From NCBI GenBank assembly GCA_949130495.1, contig CASBWL010000413.1:1-64000 (forward strand): DNA of 64,000 nt, written 5' to 3'. This document shows positions 37,510-49,489 of the stretch, in pieces (position 1 is the stretch's first letter; every line of letters begins with the position of its first letter). The position numbers and the translations under genes were made by a program. The notes beneath the pieces are model-generated. The model did no database searches. It was given only the letters and a program-made list of their open reading frames with translations, and was not told the DNA's origin. This DNA comes from Sambucus nigra. Taxonomy: Eukaryota; Streptophyta; Magnoliopsida; Dipsacales; Adoxaceae.

Positions 37510-37891
37510 TAAGTCATATCAATAATTTCTCAAGGCTTAGTGCCAAAAGGTTTAGAGAATCGATGTTGGGGCTTTGTTTTATGCCCTGGAGCCGATGCAA
37601 TGTTTAAAGTTAGCAAAGTTCCTTCTGTTGGGGACGGGATAACCTATTGCAGCCATCCTTTTGAGGTTTTGACTTCCAGTTCCCTCTTATATGAAGATGG
37701 TGATGTCATGGTCTCATTAACTTTACCAAAGCGTTCAGAGTAGTTGACCTATGCGATTTTAACCTATTTTGATTTCCTTTCTCAAGCGGTTTTCATCTAA
37801 TCTTAGGTGAATTCTCATCTATTACAGTTTTGTTATCTTCAATTCCTTCTTTCATTTTCTTGTATATATCAAATTAGAAATTGAAATAACT
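37510..37891 (+). other. Spacer with a possible gene fragment
   Basis: The frame 37540-37743 reads WGFVLCPGADAMFK, then VPSVGDGITYCSHPF, ending TLPKRSE and a stop. Its composition looks like real protein rather than AT-rich noise, and codon use is unlike the surrounding LTR. I do not recognise the family. It starts only 30 bp from the target duplication of the outer solo LTR, so the 5' part of any gene may have been separated by that insertion. No splice sites could be confirmed. Confidence 0.3.
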
Positions 37892-38045
37892 ACAACAAAA
37901 ATGTTAATCTAGAACGCTTGGACAAGGAGAATATGTCATGGTTGAGATCCGTGCTAGATTCTGGCACATTTTTTTTCCTAATGTGGCACTGTTTAAAATT
38001 GTGCCAGAATTTTGGCACAATTTAAAAGTGTGCCAAATTCAGAAT
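37892..38045 (+). mobile_element. Possible CACTA-like terminus
   Basis: ACTACAACAAAAATG resembles a CACTA end with its first base lost. It is followed by inverted TGGCACA/TGTGCCA units (37973-38035) that look like subterminal repeats. A possible partner end is the complement of CGCTACAACAATATGG near 40455, but flanking triplets do not match. A short ATG-led exon-like stretch with a GT after it (38221-38296) lies inside. Confidence 0.3.
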
Positions 38046-39711
38046 TGGGAAGTAAAAGAATTAAAAAATTAATACTCATTTGACTTTTCATTTGGAGGAA
38101 ACCCAATTAAATCCTTGCTCATCTCCCTCGCTAACCGCACTCTTTGATTTCACACCCATCTGAAAGGAACCCAACCTCTCCCTTTGTTTTATTAGTCCTC
38201 AACCAACCTTGCTCTCCACTATGGGCCTTTTTGACGAACCACCCGGGATGACCATTGACTCTCTGACTACATTAGATCTTTATCCTCTTCTTGTAAGTTT
38301 ATTCATGTTTACTAACAATTACATATTTTTTTTAACTTAAGCTTTAATTTTATTTTAATATTATTGAATTCAGAGAAGTTATTAATTTTACTATAGTTGG
38401 GAATTGGAAATCTGGTATATTGTAGCTGGGAATAGATAATCAGACCCTTTAGCTGTTGTATTTTGTGCAACCAAAATTGGAAATCTGGTATATATTGTTT
38501 GAATAATTCATTTATTCAACCCATTTGTTTCTTCCTTTTTTTCACTTTTTTCAAATCACAATAACTCCCATCATCTCATCATCGGAGTATTGTAAATTAT
38601 GTAAGTTGAGTATAAAAGTGTGAATTGAACAATTAATTTGATGAAGATGAATATACAATTACTGCGATTGAGGATTTGATTACTTTCTTCATTAAGAAGT
38701 TGAGTACAAATTTTTATCTATATTTGTTTTATTAAACTTCTGACTAATTTAAATCTAGGGTTTCTAAACATCAGTACTAAGATGTTGGATTGAATTGAAC
38801 CACTACATTCATCGAGGAAATTTTTTAATTATTTATTAATAGTTTTGTTAGGTATTTATTGTATTTGCAATTTGTTACTTAGTTGATGGTTTCATATTGA
38901 CATTTTCAGAAATCTACTTCTTGATATGGCCAATTATGTTCGAAAGTAAATTTCTCCCAGGGCCAAATCTCTAAATCTCTGTCTAGGTAAATTTGTTTAC
39001 ACTCTACTATTTCACGTGTAAGTTTGTTTACACTCTACTATTTTTTAGATTAAGTTTTTTCATTTTAACTATTACTGATTAGTTTTTTGAACAACACAAA
39101 TATGTTAAGTACTAACAATCAAAAAGTCTCAATTGTTATGTGTGCGTTACTTGGTGAAGATAGATTGACAATAGGTTATGTGCGTGGGGTTCTGTTTTGT
39201 GTTCTTAACCATTGAGTGTAATGAAACTCTGTTATGGTTTAGAGTAGGTTATCAGATTCATTGTAAACCTTTTTTTCTTTCTATTTTAGTATTTTATAAC
39301 ATGAAATTGATAGTAGAATACTACATAACTTTATAGGTTTGTGGTTTTTGATTTAGCTTGAAAGAGTACATTTCAAGCATGTTTATTTAATAGACTCCTA
39401 CTTGGATAGTTCTCATTTTTTAAGACCACCATCGTTGAGAAAGTTCCAACGGAGAAGAAACCAAGATGTATTTTTTTCGCATTAATTTGTATACGATTCT
39501 TCACCAATTTGTTGCCTCGATCTGTAATTTAAGATTTTAAATTGAGCGTAATATATTCTAATTGTTTTTCATGACATTGAGTGTCACAGATTCACTTCAA
39601 TATAAGATCATTGAGTGGATACATTTGTTGATGAAAATTTATGTCATTTTTTATCTGTTTTAGAGTAAGCTTTCCCTTCGATACTCCATTTTTTTTTATT
39701 AATAATCAGTA
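38046..39711. other. Unassigned AT-rich DNA
   Basis: Apart from the exon-like stretch at 38221-38296 there is no sustained reading frame. No further element edge was recognised. Confidence 0.4.
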
Positions 39712-40218
39712 TAAGGCCTCTAAGTAGATCGAATTCGGATCGAATTAGGAAAATCCAAATGCATATCTGATTTATGTTAAGTAGATTCGAATCCGATCCG
39801 ATTATCCAACGGATCGGATCAGGCAAATCCAAATCCATATCCGTTTATGTTAAACAGATTCGGATCGGATCCGATTATCCGATTATCCATTCTAATATAG
39901 TTTTGACCATTTGATTTGCAACATTTTAATTTTGAACTCTCATTTCATAAATTTATTTTGCAAATGTTCCAAAAAAACAGATAATGAAATAAAGAACCAT
40001 TACAATATTTATATTTAAAGTATATATTTAAAATATTATTAAATATAATATATATTAATTAAGACTATTAATTAAATCGGATTATTAACGGATTGAAGTA
40101 TATGAATTCAAATCCGCTCCATGTAATAAATGGGTAATTGGATAATTGGATTTTAGGCATGAACCATATCCTCTTAAATGAATCGGATTTGCATAAAATC
40201 CGATCCATTGATAAGCCT
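39712..40218. mobile_element. hAT-type MITE
   Basis: A 507-bp non-coding unit is flanked by the exact 8-bp duplication AATCAGTA (39704-39711 and 40219-40226). Short inverted ends are TAAGGCCTC and the complement of TAGGCTTAT. Both ends carry repeated, mutually complementary CGGATCGGATCCGATTATCC-like phrases (39722-39890 and 40076-40210), so the two halves can fold on each other. An 8-bp duplication and TAGG-type ends point to the hAT superfamily. Confidence 0.75.
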
Positions 40219-40230
40219 AATCAGTATGCT

Positions 40231-40231
<1 letters not shown>

Positions 40232-40265
<34 letters not shown>
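40232..40265. repeat. (CT)n microsatellite
   Basis: About 17 CT units lie 13 bp beyond the MITE. Confidence 0.95.
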
Positions 40266-40270
<5 letters not shown>

Positions 40271-40910
40271 ACATATAATGTCCTGTCATCATATTTATAT
40301 TTCTTTGTCGATATAGATAAGTCCTTGGTGTACTTTTTTATTTCAAAAACTATTTTTTTTTCTTTCATTAGTACCTTGGATTCTAAATCTTGTGCACAGA
40401 TGTATAACATTTGGTGTATGATTTGGTAAGAATGCGGAACGAGGTTTACACCATATTGTTGTAGCGTACTAAGTAAGTAAAATTTCGTTTTCCTCATTTA
40501 CATTTTTGTTTTTCGGTTATATAAACCAAAATTTATGCCATTTTATTATTGTGATTTATAATTGGGCATTGTTTCCTTTCACACGTAGGAAGGTCTACAA
40601 GGAAGGAAATAGAGTGTTGGAGGCCCATGTCAGTTTATAGGTCCCATAGAGTTAAAAAAAATCGAGGGCATTAAATCTTGGAGTTCGGGTTAAAATGATC
40701 ACAATTTCTTGTTTTGCGGATTAAATCAATTACATTGGGATTACTAATAGAATGTATCGGTCACTTTTATATTAAGATCATTCCAATTAGAGGCAAAGGT
40801 AAATTATATGAAAATGTTTAATATATCTCAGATTAGTTTGTTTTATTTATAAAATATAAGTGGTCCTTATATGTTTTAATGTGCTGAGTTTATGAGGTGT
40901 ATTTGATTTT
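40266..40910. other. Unassigned DNA
   Basis: No element edge or coding pattern was supported. Confidence 0.4.
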
Positions 40911-42300
40911 TATTAAAATCATCTACAACTTGGAAATCATCACTGGCACCACCACATTTTTCATCAATATTCCTCACTATGTTGAAATACCCTATCACCA
41001 TATGACGCAAATTGGCATAGACATCATATATTTGGTATAAAGAATCCCAAAGATCAACTTTATCCTCTTTGGATCACTTAGCATAGATAAAAGTAATAAT
41101 CACCTTATACTGATGTTGATTATGCACTACACACTGAGTTAAAGACTGGTCAGAATCTTTAATAATGCTAAGATCTACCCCAAATCAATTGAAGACCCAA
41201 ATTTTATTAGAGGTGTTATTGATAGCAACCTCGCAACTAATCTTGAACTTAAGTTTGAGGAGTTATTTCTTAGCAGAAATATGTTCCAAGATGTCTAGAA
41301 TATGTGTTTTATATGCTTTCCACATATGCTTCAATCTCCTGATTGTGGCTTTATTGGACACCTCTCTTGCATTCTAGAAAATTAATTTATCATTGATGAT
41401 GGATATGAGGTACTTGATTATTACTCTTTAAAGAGGATTATGTGATGCGTTTGAATAGATGATCAGAAATTTTGATACTCTTATTATTGTATCTCCCCAT
41501 TGAAAAACCTTTTGTATTCAGGTTAGAGGCAAAAAGAATCTTCACTTTTCTTTAGCTCTGCATAACTTGTCTTTAGCCATTTTCTTTTCTAGATTAAAAG
41601 AGAATAAATTCAATTCTTTAATTAGAATAAAAGAAGCGTCTTGCTCTTTAGAATTAGATAGGGAAGGCACATTATGAAGAAAAAATTTATCATTGTTAGG
41701 TAGATCAGTACCTCTGGGTGAGAGGTTACACTTGTCAAACACTGTGGGTTCATTTATTGACAGGTTCCCCTCTTGATCTTTTCATTTTGGTGCATAATGT
41801 GACTCTTGAAATTGATTTCTCTTGGGAATATTTACAGGAGTACTAACATGATTTTGTAAATGGGAATTAGTTGGGAAACTTATGTACAATCTTCAAAACA
41901 AGTTTCAAGAGGTACATGATTAGTTTTATAGACCATGTTTGGAGGTTCATGACTAGGCTTCTTCAACATAACTGGAGCAGTGGTATTTTCATTGCATGAT
42001 CCATTAATTTCTTGAATAGGTTCTTGAACAGGTTTATAGGCAAGAATATGATGTTCTTGAGCAGACGTTTTCAAGATGATTGGATTCTTGGGATTCGTTT
42101 CATGATGTTTAGAGACTTTAGGATTTTTGATGATACAATTATCAATTTCATGACCTTTTCTTTAACACTGGGAGAAATAAAGAAGTACATTCTCCTAAGA
42201 AATTTCTTACCAAAAACCTTTAGAACCTGATCCAATCCAAACTCTACGTGGATGTTTGAAGGTGATGTTCCCACTATTGCAGTTCAACGTATAAGAGTGA
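40911..42300 (-). pseudogene. LINE (L1-like) ORF1 end and endonuclease remnant
   Basis: On the minus strand a zinc-knuckle phrase (FSQC, stop, RKGHEIDNC, near 42180-42130) has its first Cys changed to Phe and a stop inside. A hydrophilic stretch follows, then the start of the apurinic-type endonuclease domain: WNARGV-type (FxNARGV, about 41375), IIKDSDQSLTQCVVHN (about 41165-41110), ITFIYAK and DLWDSLYQIYDVYANL, then the decayed GDFN catalytic phrase (GYFN) and NIDEKCGG. It stops at about 40911, before any RT domain. It has many stops. LINE copies usually lose their 5' part; here the 5' half remains and the RT half is gone, so a later deletion is likely. Confidence 0.8.
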
Positions 42301-42743
42301 GGCAATGTGAGTCAAAATTTAAATAAGTAAGATATTGGATATCGTATTTAGTACTCTTTCGAAGTTCAAAATTGAGATATCTAGATTTCATTATCATAGT
42401 ACAATTAACAGTTCCTATAAGTTAAGAATATGATGATAATTTGTAAATATCTAGACTTAGGCTTAAAAACAAGCCTAAGCCTAAATGGGGAACGGTGGTG
42501 GGAGGTAGTTTTGTGGAGAAGAGTTGAAAAAGGGCCTCAAACTTTTTATTAAGTTCTTGGGAAGCTAGGGTTTGGTGTTTTTGTTGAAGTGTCATATCTC
42601 CTATTTGTTACTTCAACTCTTGAATCTCTTCCAATGATTGTTTTTATTTCTTACGAGCCATTGATTGTAGTCTACGATTTTTTTGAAAAAATAAACCGAT
42701 ACACCAATATAAATGTGGAGCGACACCCGCTCTGATACCAATT
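42301..42743 (-). pseudogene. LTR-element gag start and primer site
   Basis: On the minus strand the primer site TGGTATCAGAGC (42740-42729) is followed by an ATG at 42661. The frame encodes a basic start (MARKK) and a Gln/Glu/Leu-rich coiled coil (LQQKHQTLASQELNKKFEAL, ending LFSTKLPPTT near 42495), as in short gypsy-type gag proteins. Two early stops are TAA where CAA is expected. The join with the LINE remnant to the left falls somewhere in 42300-42480 and has no visible target duplication. Confidence 0.65.
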
Positions 42744-43090
42744 TGACGTAAATAATGCGTCAAAAGGTTCCTAAAAATATCTAACACTCTTTTAGAGAGA
42801 GAAATATTATTTTCTATTCAAAATTCAAGTCTAACTCAAATGAGGCATGCTAAGGCTCAAATTACAAAAAATGCCATCAATTGTTTTTTTGCTACACCCT
42901 ACGTCTAAATACTAAAGCAAAAAGGAGTACAATGTCCAACAAAATAAAAGAAAAGTAACAAGAAGAAAATAAAAATACTAATATACCCAAAAATGACAAT
43001 TATGCCCTCGATTCACATCAAAAAGAGTATTACCCTCTTTTGACTCAAGAAGATGATTTAAAGGCTCCTGGGAAAAGGTCTTAAGCTTAC
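42744..43090 (-). repeat. LTR edge of the gag fragment
   Basis: TGACGTAAATAATGCG begins three bases beyond the primer site, as the reverse complement of an LTR end in CA should. The sequence to about 43090 is non-coding and AT-rich. The outer edge of the LTR was not found. Confidence 0.4.
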
Positions 43091-43484
43091 GATCAGGTAA
43101 TAGGCGTTCAAACTAAAGTAAAAATAGTAAAATAGTGTCTATAATCACTTAGATATCAATATAATGGAGGCGGAAATGAACATATAATAATATCCATTCA
43201 TCATATAATATTATGAATACGGAATACAACATATGGCTAACAATCATGAAGTGATAACTTTTCCATAGAGATTAGATATGTGAATCACAAGTATTGTATT
43301 TTTACTCCAAATATTAAAAAAAAAGAATAAATAAAAAGATGTGTTGGTCTAGTAACAAAGGAAAGAAATTAGAAGAGGTGACATATATTGAAGAGAAGAG
43401 GATTTAGTTATTTCATCTTTGTTATCAAGTTGATATCAAGAAAGTAAACTTGTTGATGTGAAAGAATTAAAATTTTATCTTCCC
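43091..43484. other. Unassigned DNA left of T3
   Basis: No feature recognised. The last bases before 43485 replace the expected first 16 or so bases of the T3 LTR. Confidence 0.4.
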
Positions 43485-46302
43485 CTGTGCATTTTATATT
43501 TAACTAATTCAGGTAAATTTAAATTACTTGTGTGTCGTAATTGAAGTGAATTAATTGTGATAATATTTATTTAAATATGAATCGGGAGAGTACTTGGTTA
43601 ATATTTATGGGATTTGAATTTCTAAGTGAATAGTAAGGATTTATTTACGTCATAATGAGTATTAGTGACGTGATATTTATTTATCTCAGCCAAGAGTCGG
43701 GTATAGACTAATTTAGGTGTGAGATAAGGATTTTTATAAATTAATTCGGATGCCAATTTTGAGTGCACAGTTGAGTCTGAATGGGCTGATATAATCGAAA
43801 AAGTGTACCCAAGAGTTGTAAATGGGCCACGGGGTATTTTTGGGCATAGTCAGGCCCACACGGGGTTATTTGGGTCCTTTTAATTAAGCCCAATAGGCCA
43901 AAAACGGGATTTGTACATTTAAGCCTAGGTTTAGAAAAGTGTGGTAGCATAACACTTTTGGGAAAATCTGGGAACGTAGAGAAGGGAAAAAGAGGAGAAC
44001 TTGGGAGCCAAAGGGGAAGAACACAAGAGGGTTCATCACCCCACAACCTCTACACCAAAGGACAAGACTCAGACACTACGAACCCTAAGTAAAATGGTTA
44101 ACTTGTTATGATTATAGGTTTATGATAATCAATTCATAGTATAGTGGGTATATTGAAAATTCATTTTTGGGTATGGGTTGATATTGAAATGGGTTTTCTA
44201 TCATTAAACTGAATTCGGATGATTAATTATTCAATTGGTTATGGATTATTATCTATGTTGAGTTGAATCTGATTTGATTGTGAAACCCATAAGTTTGGGA
44301 TGACTTAAATTAGGATTTAAGATGATAAAATTCATAATTTGGTGAATGAAACCCGAACAAAAATCCAAATTGGAAAATATTGGTTTCGTTGTAAATTGAT
44401 TGATGAACTAAGGTTAAGGGTTGATTTATATCGTGTTAGTATATAAATTGATGGTTAATTAGATTTGGATGTAGTCATGAAGGAGTTTTAAAAGCTTGAA
44501 GGGGAAACTATTGAAGAAATCTCACTCGGAGAAGACGCTTCCAGGGACTACCGATCGATCGCGTTGGGACTACCGATCGACCGCGTGCCCCAGTTCTTTG
44601 ACAGTTCGGCTTATATAAATTTTGGGAATTTATTTATTTAATGGGACTTCTAGGAGGTTATTACTATTGAATGTTAAAATGGAACTGATTAATAGAGATT
44701 TGGGAAAATATTTACCAAGGTATATTAACACTAATAAAGGGGTATCGAATTTATTAGTGGACCAAGAATGAAATAAATTCTGAATACTCAATTACGGGCC
44801 AAGTGAGAGAGTTCGGATATATTGGTTGAGTGTCGCCATGGTATTTAATTAACTATTGAGTGGAATAGACTAAATTAGAGTCAGACCATCGACCCGGGAA
44901 AGTATTACATTAATTAATGTGCAATTAATTAAGTTAGAGTCGGACCATAGACTCGAATTTATATAGGCTAGTGTTACGGACTCTGTACACGGTAAAGTCG
45001 GGTCTTAAGTAATTATATATATACGGTGTACGATAGTACATATATTGTGTGTTCTTATAAATATCAGTGATTAGATATTTATTTAAATTATATGCCCTAA
45101 TGCTATTAAGGGAGGTTGCGCGATGTGGGTGAATCCCCAACCTTGAGGAGTAGGGCGAGTATTTCCCAGGGTCATAGCATCCATTATATGGGTGAGAGGT
45201 TTATCTCACTTTTAAGAAAGAAATATGACCTCCTCCACAACTTTTATATTTTTGGCTAAGCTTGTGAGTTATTCCGACTTCGGGTAACTAGGTTAAGTGA
45301 GCACACTTGGTATGATAGCACTTTAGAGATTACATCCAGCGAGGTATTACTCGGGAGAATGGATTATATATATTCAACATATGTGTGAATGTTGTAATGT
45401 AACTTTATGTATATAATGTGATAAATCATTATATACGGGTAAATTAATACATGGAGAAAAATTGTATTATTTATATAACTTGTGAATGATATATGGCTCT
45501 AAAATGGAAATGATTACTCAAGTTAAAATGTTAGATAACTTATAAATCATACTAAACAGACTCGTGCTAGAGTAGGGTGTCAGGAAAGTGTTATAACAAG
45601 GGATAATTATGTGATATATAACTGGGTGGGTTATAATGAATGCGTAAGGTGTGCACATTAGTTGAGAGGTGAGCATGTCCTCAAGAGAGTGTGACACTAA
45701 CTTAATTATGAAGCACATTCATATATTTTTATTACTGCAATGTTAATCACTTGCTAAATATTTTTGGAATGTTTTGGGTTCTAACCCTTGCTTTCAAATA
45801 TTTTAAAAACCTTTTAGGTGTCCGTCCATAGAGACGCCAGACTTGATTTCATTCCAGGGATTCGGAGTTGCATTATGTGTGGATATTGCAGGATTTTCGA
45901 TAGACGCTTCTTTCATTGTATTCCTAGTTTAAGAGTGTTATATCATTTTAGTCGAGCATGTTGCTCACAGTACTTTCAGTTTATTTCATTCCAGATTTGT
46001 ATGGGATTTATTACACTCTGTTAGTTAGATTTGGTTTGGTTTTAGCTGGTGGTTGTTTCGGCAAGACTTTATTATTATTTGTGGTGATTGATTCTATCAG
46101 CATTGAACGTTTTACTTCAATTTCCACATATTTTCGTCTTCGATTAACAAAGATAAAATTTGGCACTATCTTTTTGAATACTAGGTGGTTAGTAAGTTTT
46201 AAAAAGTTTTCGATAGTGATGTTAAGAATGAACCAAATAAGATTCATGTTTTAATTTGATATAGGACTGATCACGTGGTATTTTATTAGGCGGGGTATCA
46301 CA
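43485..46302 (+). repeat. T3 5' LTR (first about 16 bp replaced)
   Basis: It aligns with 51062-53924 from the CTGTGCATT phrase onward, and ends GGGGTATCACA. The conserved hairpin is at 45817-45838. Two short palindromic motifs (CCGATCGATCGCG and CCGATCGACCGCG) lie at 44549-44588, about 1.1 kb from the start. Confidence 0.93.
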
Positions 46303-46304
46303 GA

Positions 46305-46316
46305 TGGTATTAGAGC
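46305..46316 (+). other. T3 primer binding site, mutated
   Basis: TGGTATTAGAGC differs from the tRNA-Met complement TGGTATCAGAGC by one C-to-T change. It sits two bases after the LTR. Confidence 0.9.
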
Positions 46317-46491
46317 ATTAGGTTCTAGTGTCCATAGGATCTGTACCACTTTTCACGTTTCTGCGTGGCATTCGTTTGATATAGAGCCCTATAATTAGGA
46401 TTGTTGATTTATCTTCACGCTTATGAGTTATCGTACTTATGCTATTTAGTTTTATATTACTAGTGAACTAATACAATTCCTTTATATTCAG

Positions 46492-47793
46492 ATGCCGCCT
46501 AAGAGAGGTAGACCTACTAGGGAAGTAGCGAGGGATGAAGTGGTGGAGGCTCAGCAGGAGCCAGAGGTGCCTCAGCAGCAGGCCCCACCAAGGATAGTAA
46601 CAATAACTCAGATGGCAGAGGTGGTGGCATGGTGGACAATGCAGCGATGGCAGCTATGGTAGCCCATTTCCCTTAGCCTCAGCCACAGCAGCCAGTGGCT
46701 CCAGTTATTCAGGCCCACCCAGGGTCGTCAGAGTGACAGAGAGTTCGAGAGGCCTTTCATAAGGGACATCCACCAGGGTTTCAAGGGAGTTCTGAGATAG
46801 TACTAGCATGCAAATGGAAGAAGGATATGCAACGCCACTTGCGTATGGTTGACTGCAACGAGGTACAGAGGCAGATGTTAGCCACTTTCAAGTTAACCGA
46901 GGTTGCTCTACAGTGGTGGGAGTTCATCACCACTATTGAAGACACGAATTCGATGACCAATGATGACTTTTGGGTGTGATTTGACCGCAAGTAATTTCCT
47001 CCAACGGTTGAGGCCGAGATAAGGAGGAAATTCAGTGAGGTGACTCAGGGAGAGAGTACAATGATAGAGTACGAGGAGGAGTTTATCCATTTGGCAACCT
47101 TTGTGCCAGACGAGGTGAGCAATGTGGAGCAGAAGAAGGCTAGGTTTGTGACTCAATAGGCCTGGAGGATCAGGAAACACTTAATTGGGAACCTCGTACT
47201 GGTGACGTATACTGACATTATCAATGCCACTTTATTACACTATCAAGACCATCACTTCCATCTGAAGGGAAGCAATAGGGGAGGCGAGCCGAGCCAACAT
47301 GGCAAGGCAGGTGGGAGTGTTACTAGCGGAGCCTAATAGCATATAGCTATCCAGCAGGGACATGATTTACAGTAGGGGAATCAGGCTAAAAAGTTTAAGT
47401 CTGGAGGTTTTCGACAGGAGGTCAGGGGTTCAAGGAGGTCCAACAGGGCCCTAATCAGCAGAAATAGGTTTCTCAAGGCCGTCTGGGCCAAGGGAACATT
47501 GGGGGAGGCCAGTAGGTCCAACACTAGGGATAGCCTCATTAGGGCCAGTAAGGCCAATGACAGAGATACGGTCAGAAGCTTTGTTTTGTGTGTGGTCAGA
47601 CAGGACGTTTTAAGAGGGAGTGTCCACAGAGAGGTAGGGGCCAACAATAGGGTGCCCAGCAGGGGCAGCAGGTATAGAAGACTCCATCAGCACCAACTCC
47701 ACCCACTCCACAGAAGCAGGAGCAGATGCACTACGGGCGTGTGTATAACATCCAGGATATCCCCATTCCACCATCACCTCAGGAGCCATCGGT
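46492..47793 (+). pseudogene. T3 gag
   Basis: The ATG at 46492 opens MPPKRGRPTRE, a basic start followed by a Gln/Pro-rich stretch, then an early stop. Conserved gag blocks follow: MLATFKLTEVALQWWEF (about 46870-46925), EIRRKFSEVTQGESTMIEYE, EEFIHLATFVPDEV (about 47080-47120), and YTDIINATLLHYQDHH (about 47210-47260). The zinc knuckle at 47582-47623 reads CFVCGQTGRFKREC, so the essential His is Arg. A Pro/Gln-rich tail leads into protease. Gag forms the particle that packages element RNA; this copy has at least ten stops. Confidence 0.88.
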
Positions 47794-48111
47794 ATGTTAG
47801 AAATCGCAAGTAGTCTCCTTATGTGTGTAGAGTCACCGATGGGGAGTGGGTCACTTATACACTCGATTTGTAGAGGGTTAGATATTGTGATCGGGAGACT
47901 GAGTTTAGCATCAGTCCTCCTAGCGCTAGATATGGAGGGATATGATGTCATCCTAGGCATGGATTGGTTGGCAGGATACAGGGCGATAGTAGATTGCTTT
48001 GAAAGTACTATTGTGTTCTCCATTCTAGGACATGAGATGTTCTTAGTGGCGATGCCTCTTCCGGAGGGAGGGTTGCACCCTCATTTGTATTATATTGAGG
48101 TGGAGACTTCA
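47794..48111 (+). pseudogene. T3 aspartic protease, active site missing
   Basis: The open frame keeps the second half of a retropepsin: CVESPMGSG, then YDVILGMDWLAGYRA and the VDCFESTIVF strand. The segment that should hold the DSGAS catalytic motif is absent between the gag tail and LCVESPMG-like residues. T2 still shows the neighbouring SFIS phrase. The frame itself is open for 106 codons. Confidence 0.8.
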
Positions 48112-48117
48112 TAGGAG

Positions 48118-48960
48118 GTGGTAATTCCATTAGATTCGATTTTGGTTGTGAGGGACTTCGAGGATGTATTTCATGAAATACTAAGCTTGCCACCTAGTAG
48201 GGAGATCGAGTTTGTTATTGATCTAGCATCGGGTGTGAGGCCGATTTCTCGAGCAGCTTACCGTATGGCCCCTTCAGATATAGATGCGATGAGAGAGAAT
48301 ATTTAATAGCTCTTGGGTTAGGGTTTTAACTGACGGAGCACATCACCGTGGGGTGCACCTGTACTGTTCTTAAAGAAAAGGGATGGTTCACTTCGTTTGT
48401 GCATGGATTACAGGGAGATGGACAAAGTGAAGTTACGGCATAAGTATCCATTACCAAGGATTGATGATCTATGTGATCAGTTGATAGGGGCAGCACACTT
48501 ATCAAAGATTGATCTGAGGTCAGGGTATCATCAACAGCGTATTCGAGAGGAGGATGTTACTAAACTGCTTTCCTATCGCGGTATGGATCCTATGAGTTCA
48601 GGGTGATGATGTTTGGGCTCACCAATGCACCAACAGTGTTCATGGATCTCATGAATAAGGTTTTCAGAGAGTATCTCGACCAGTTTGTTATCGTGTTTAG
48701 TGACGACATCTTGGTCTACTCGCGCACTAAATAGGAGCACGCAGAGCTCCTGCGTATGGTTCTGCAGACACTATGGGACCACCAACTCTATGCCATATTT
48801 AGAAAGTGTGTATTTTGGCTACAAAAGGTAAAATTTTTAGGCCATATTATGTCGGACTGGGGCATTTCTGTTGATCCGAGTAAGGTATCGATAGTGAGGG
48901 AGTGGGGAAAACACACGACACCGACGAAGATTCATAATTTTTTGGGGTTAGCCGGGTAAT
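48118..48960 (+). pseudogene. T3 reverse transcriptase
   Basis: Blocks in order: FEDVFHEILSLPPSREIEF (linker before RT), [20 protein letters not shown] with [33 protein letters not shown], the catalytic FSDDILVYS (about 48690-48722), FRKCVFWLQKVKFLGHIMS and NFLGLAG. The polymerase aspartates are intact. A frameshift near 48570, stops at 48304-48309 and 48731, and loss of the first half of the VPKKDG-type block break it. The catalytic motif is usually YxDD; here it is FSDD, common in this family. Confidence 0.92.
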
Positions 48961-49019
48961 ACAGGAATTTCATTAAGGGTTTTCGAAGATTTTGGGTCCA
49001 TTGACGAATCTGAGTCGCA

Positions 49020-49480
49020 AGGGGGTACCATTTGTATGGAGTGATCATTATCGCTTATCCTTCGATGAGCTAAAGGAGAAGTTGACATTTGTTCCCATAC
49101 TTGCTTTACCTAGGGGATGATTGGAGTACCGGGTCTACACTAATGCATCCTTGTAGGGACTTGGGGGTGTGTTATAGCAGAAGGAGAGGGCTATAGCTTA
49201 TGTGTCTTGAAAGCTTAATCCCCATCAGAAGAATTAACCCACCCATGACCTTGAGTTAATAATGGTCATTTTTTCTTTGTGGATATGGAGTCACTAACTT
49301 TTGGGAGAGTAGTTCAATTTATTCACGGATCATAAGTCACTTCAGTATCTCTTCACGCAGAAGGATCTGAACATGAGACAAAGGCGTTGGCTAAAATTCG
49401 TGAAGGACTACGAGTTTGATATCTAGTATCATCCTGGTAAGGCTTACGTGGTAGCAGATGCGTTGAGTTGAAGACCCACT
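49020..49480 (+). pseudogene. T3 RNase H
   Basis: Recognisable phrases are YTNAS (about 49136-49150), AYVS, stop, [38 protein letters not shown] and YHPGKAYVVADALS. The usual first catalytic Asp of YTDAS is Asn through a G-to-A change. At least six stops interrupt it, including TAG 49154 and TAG 49424 at Gln positions and TGA 49469 at an Arg position. Confidence 0.9.
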
Positions 49481-49489
49481 GGGGGAATA

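Noticed and set aside
37892..40460. A complete second CACTA element
   Set aside because: The two candidate ends differ, the flanking triplets do not match and no subterminal repeats were found at the right end. Only the left end is kept, as a weak call.
8923..42740. TGGTATCAGAGC sites as possible tRNA genes
   Set aside because: Only the 12-base complement of a tRNA end is present at each site; no cloverleaf sequence surrounds them. They are primer sites.
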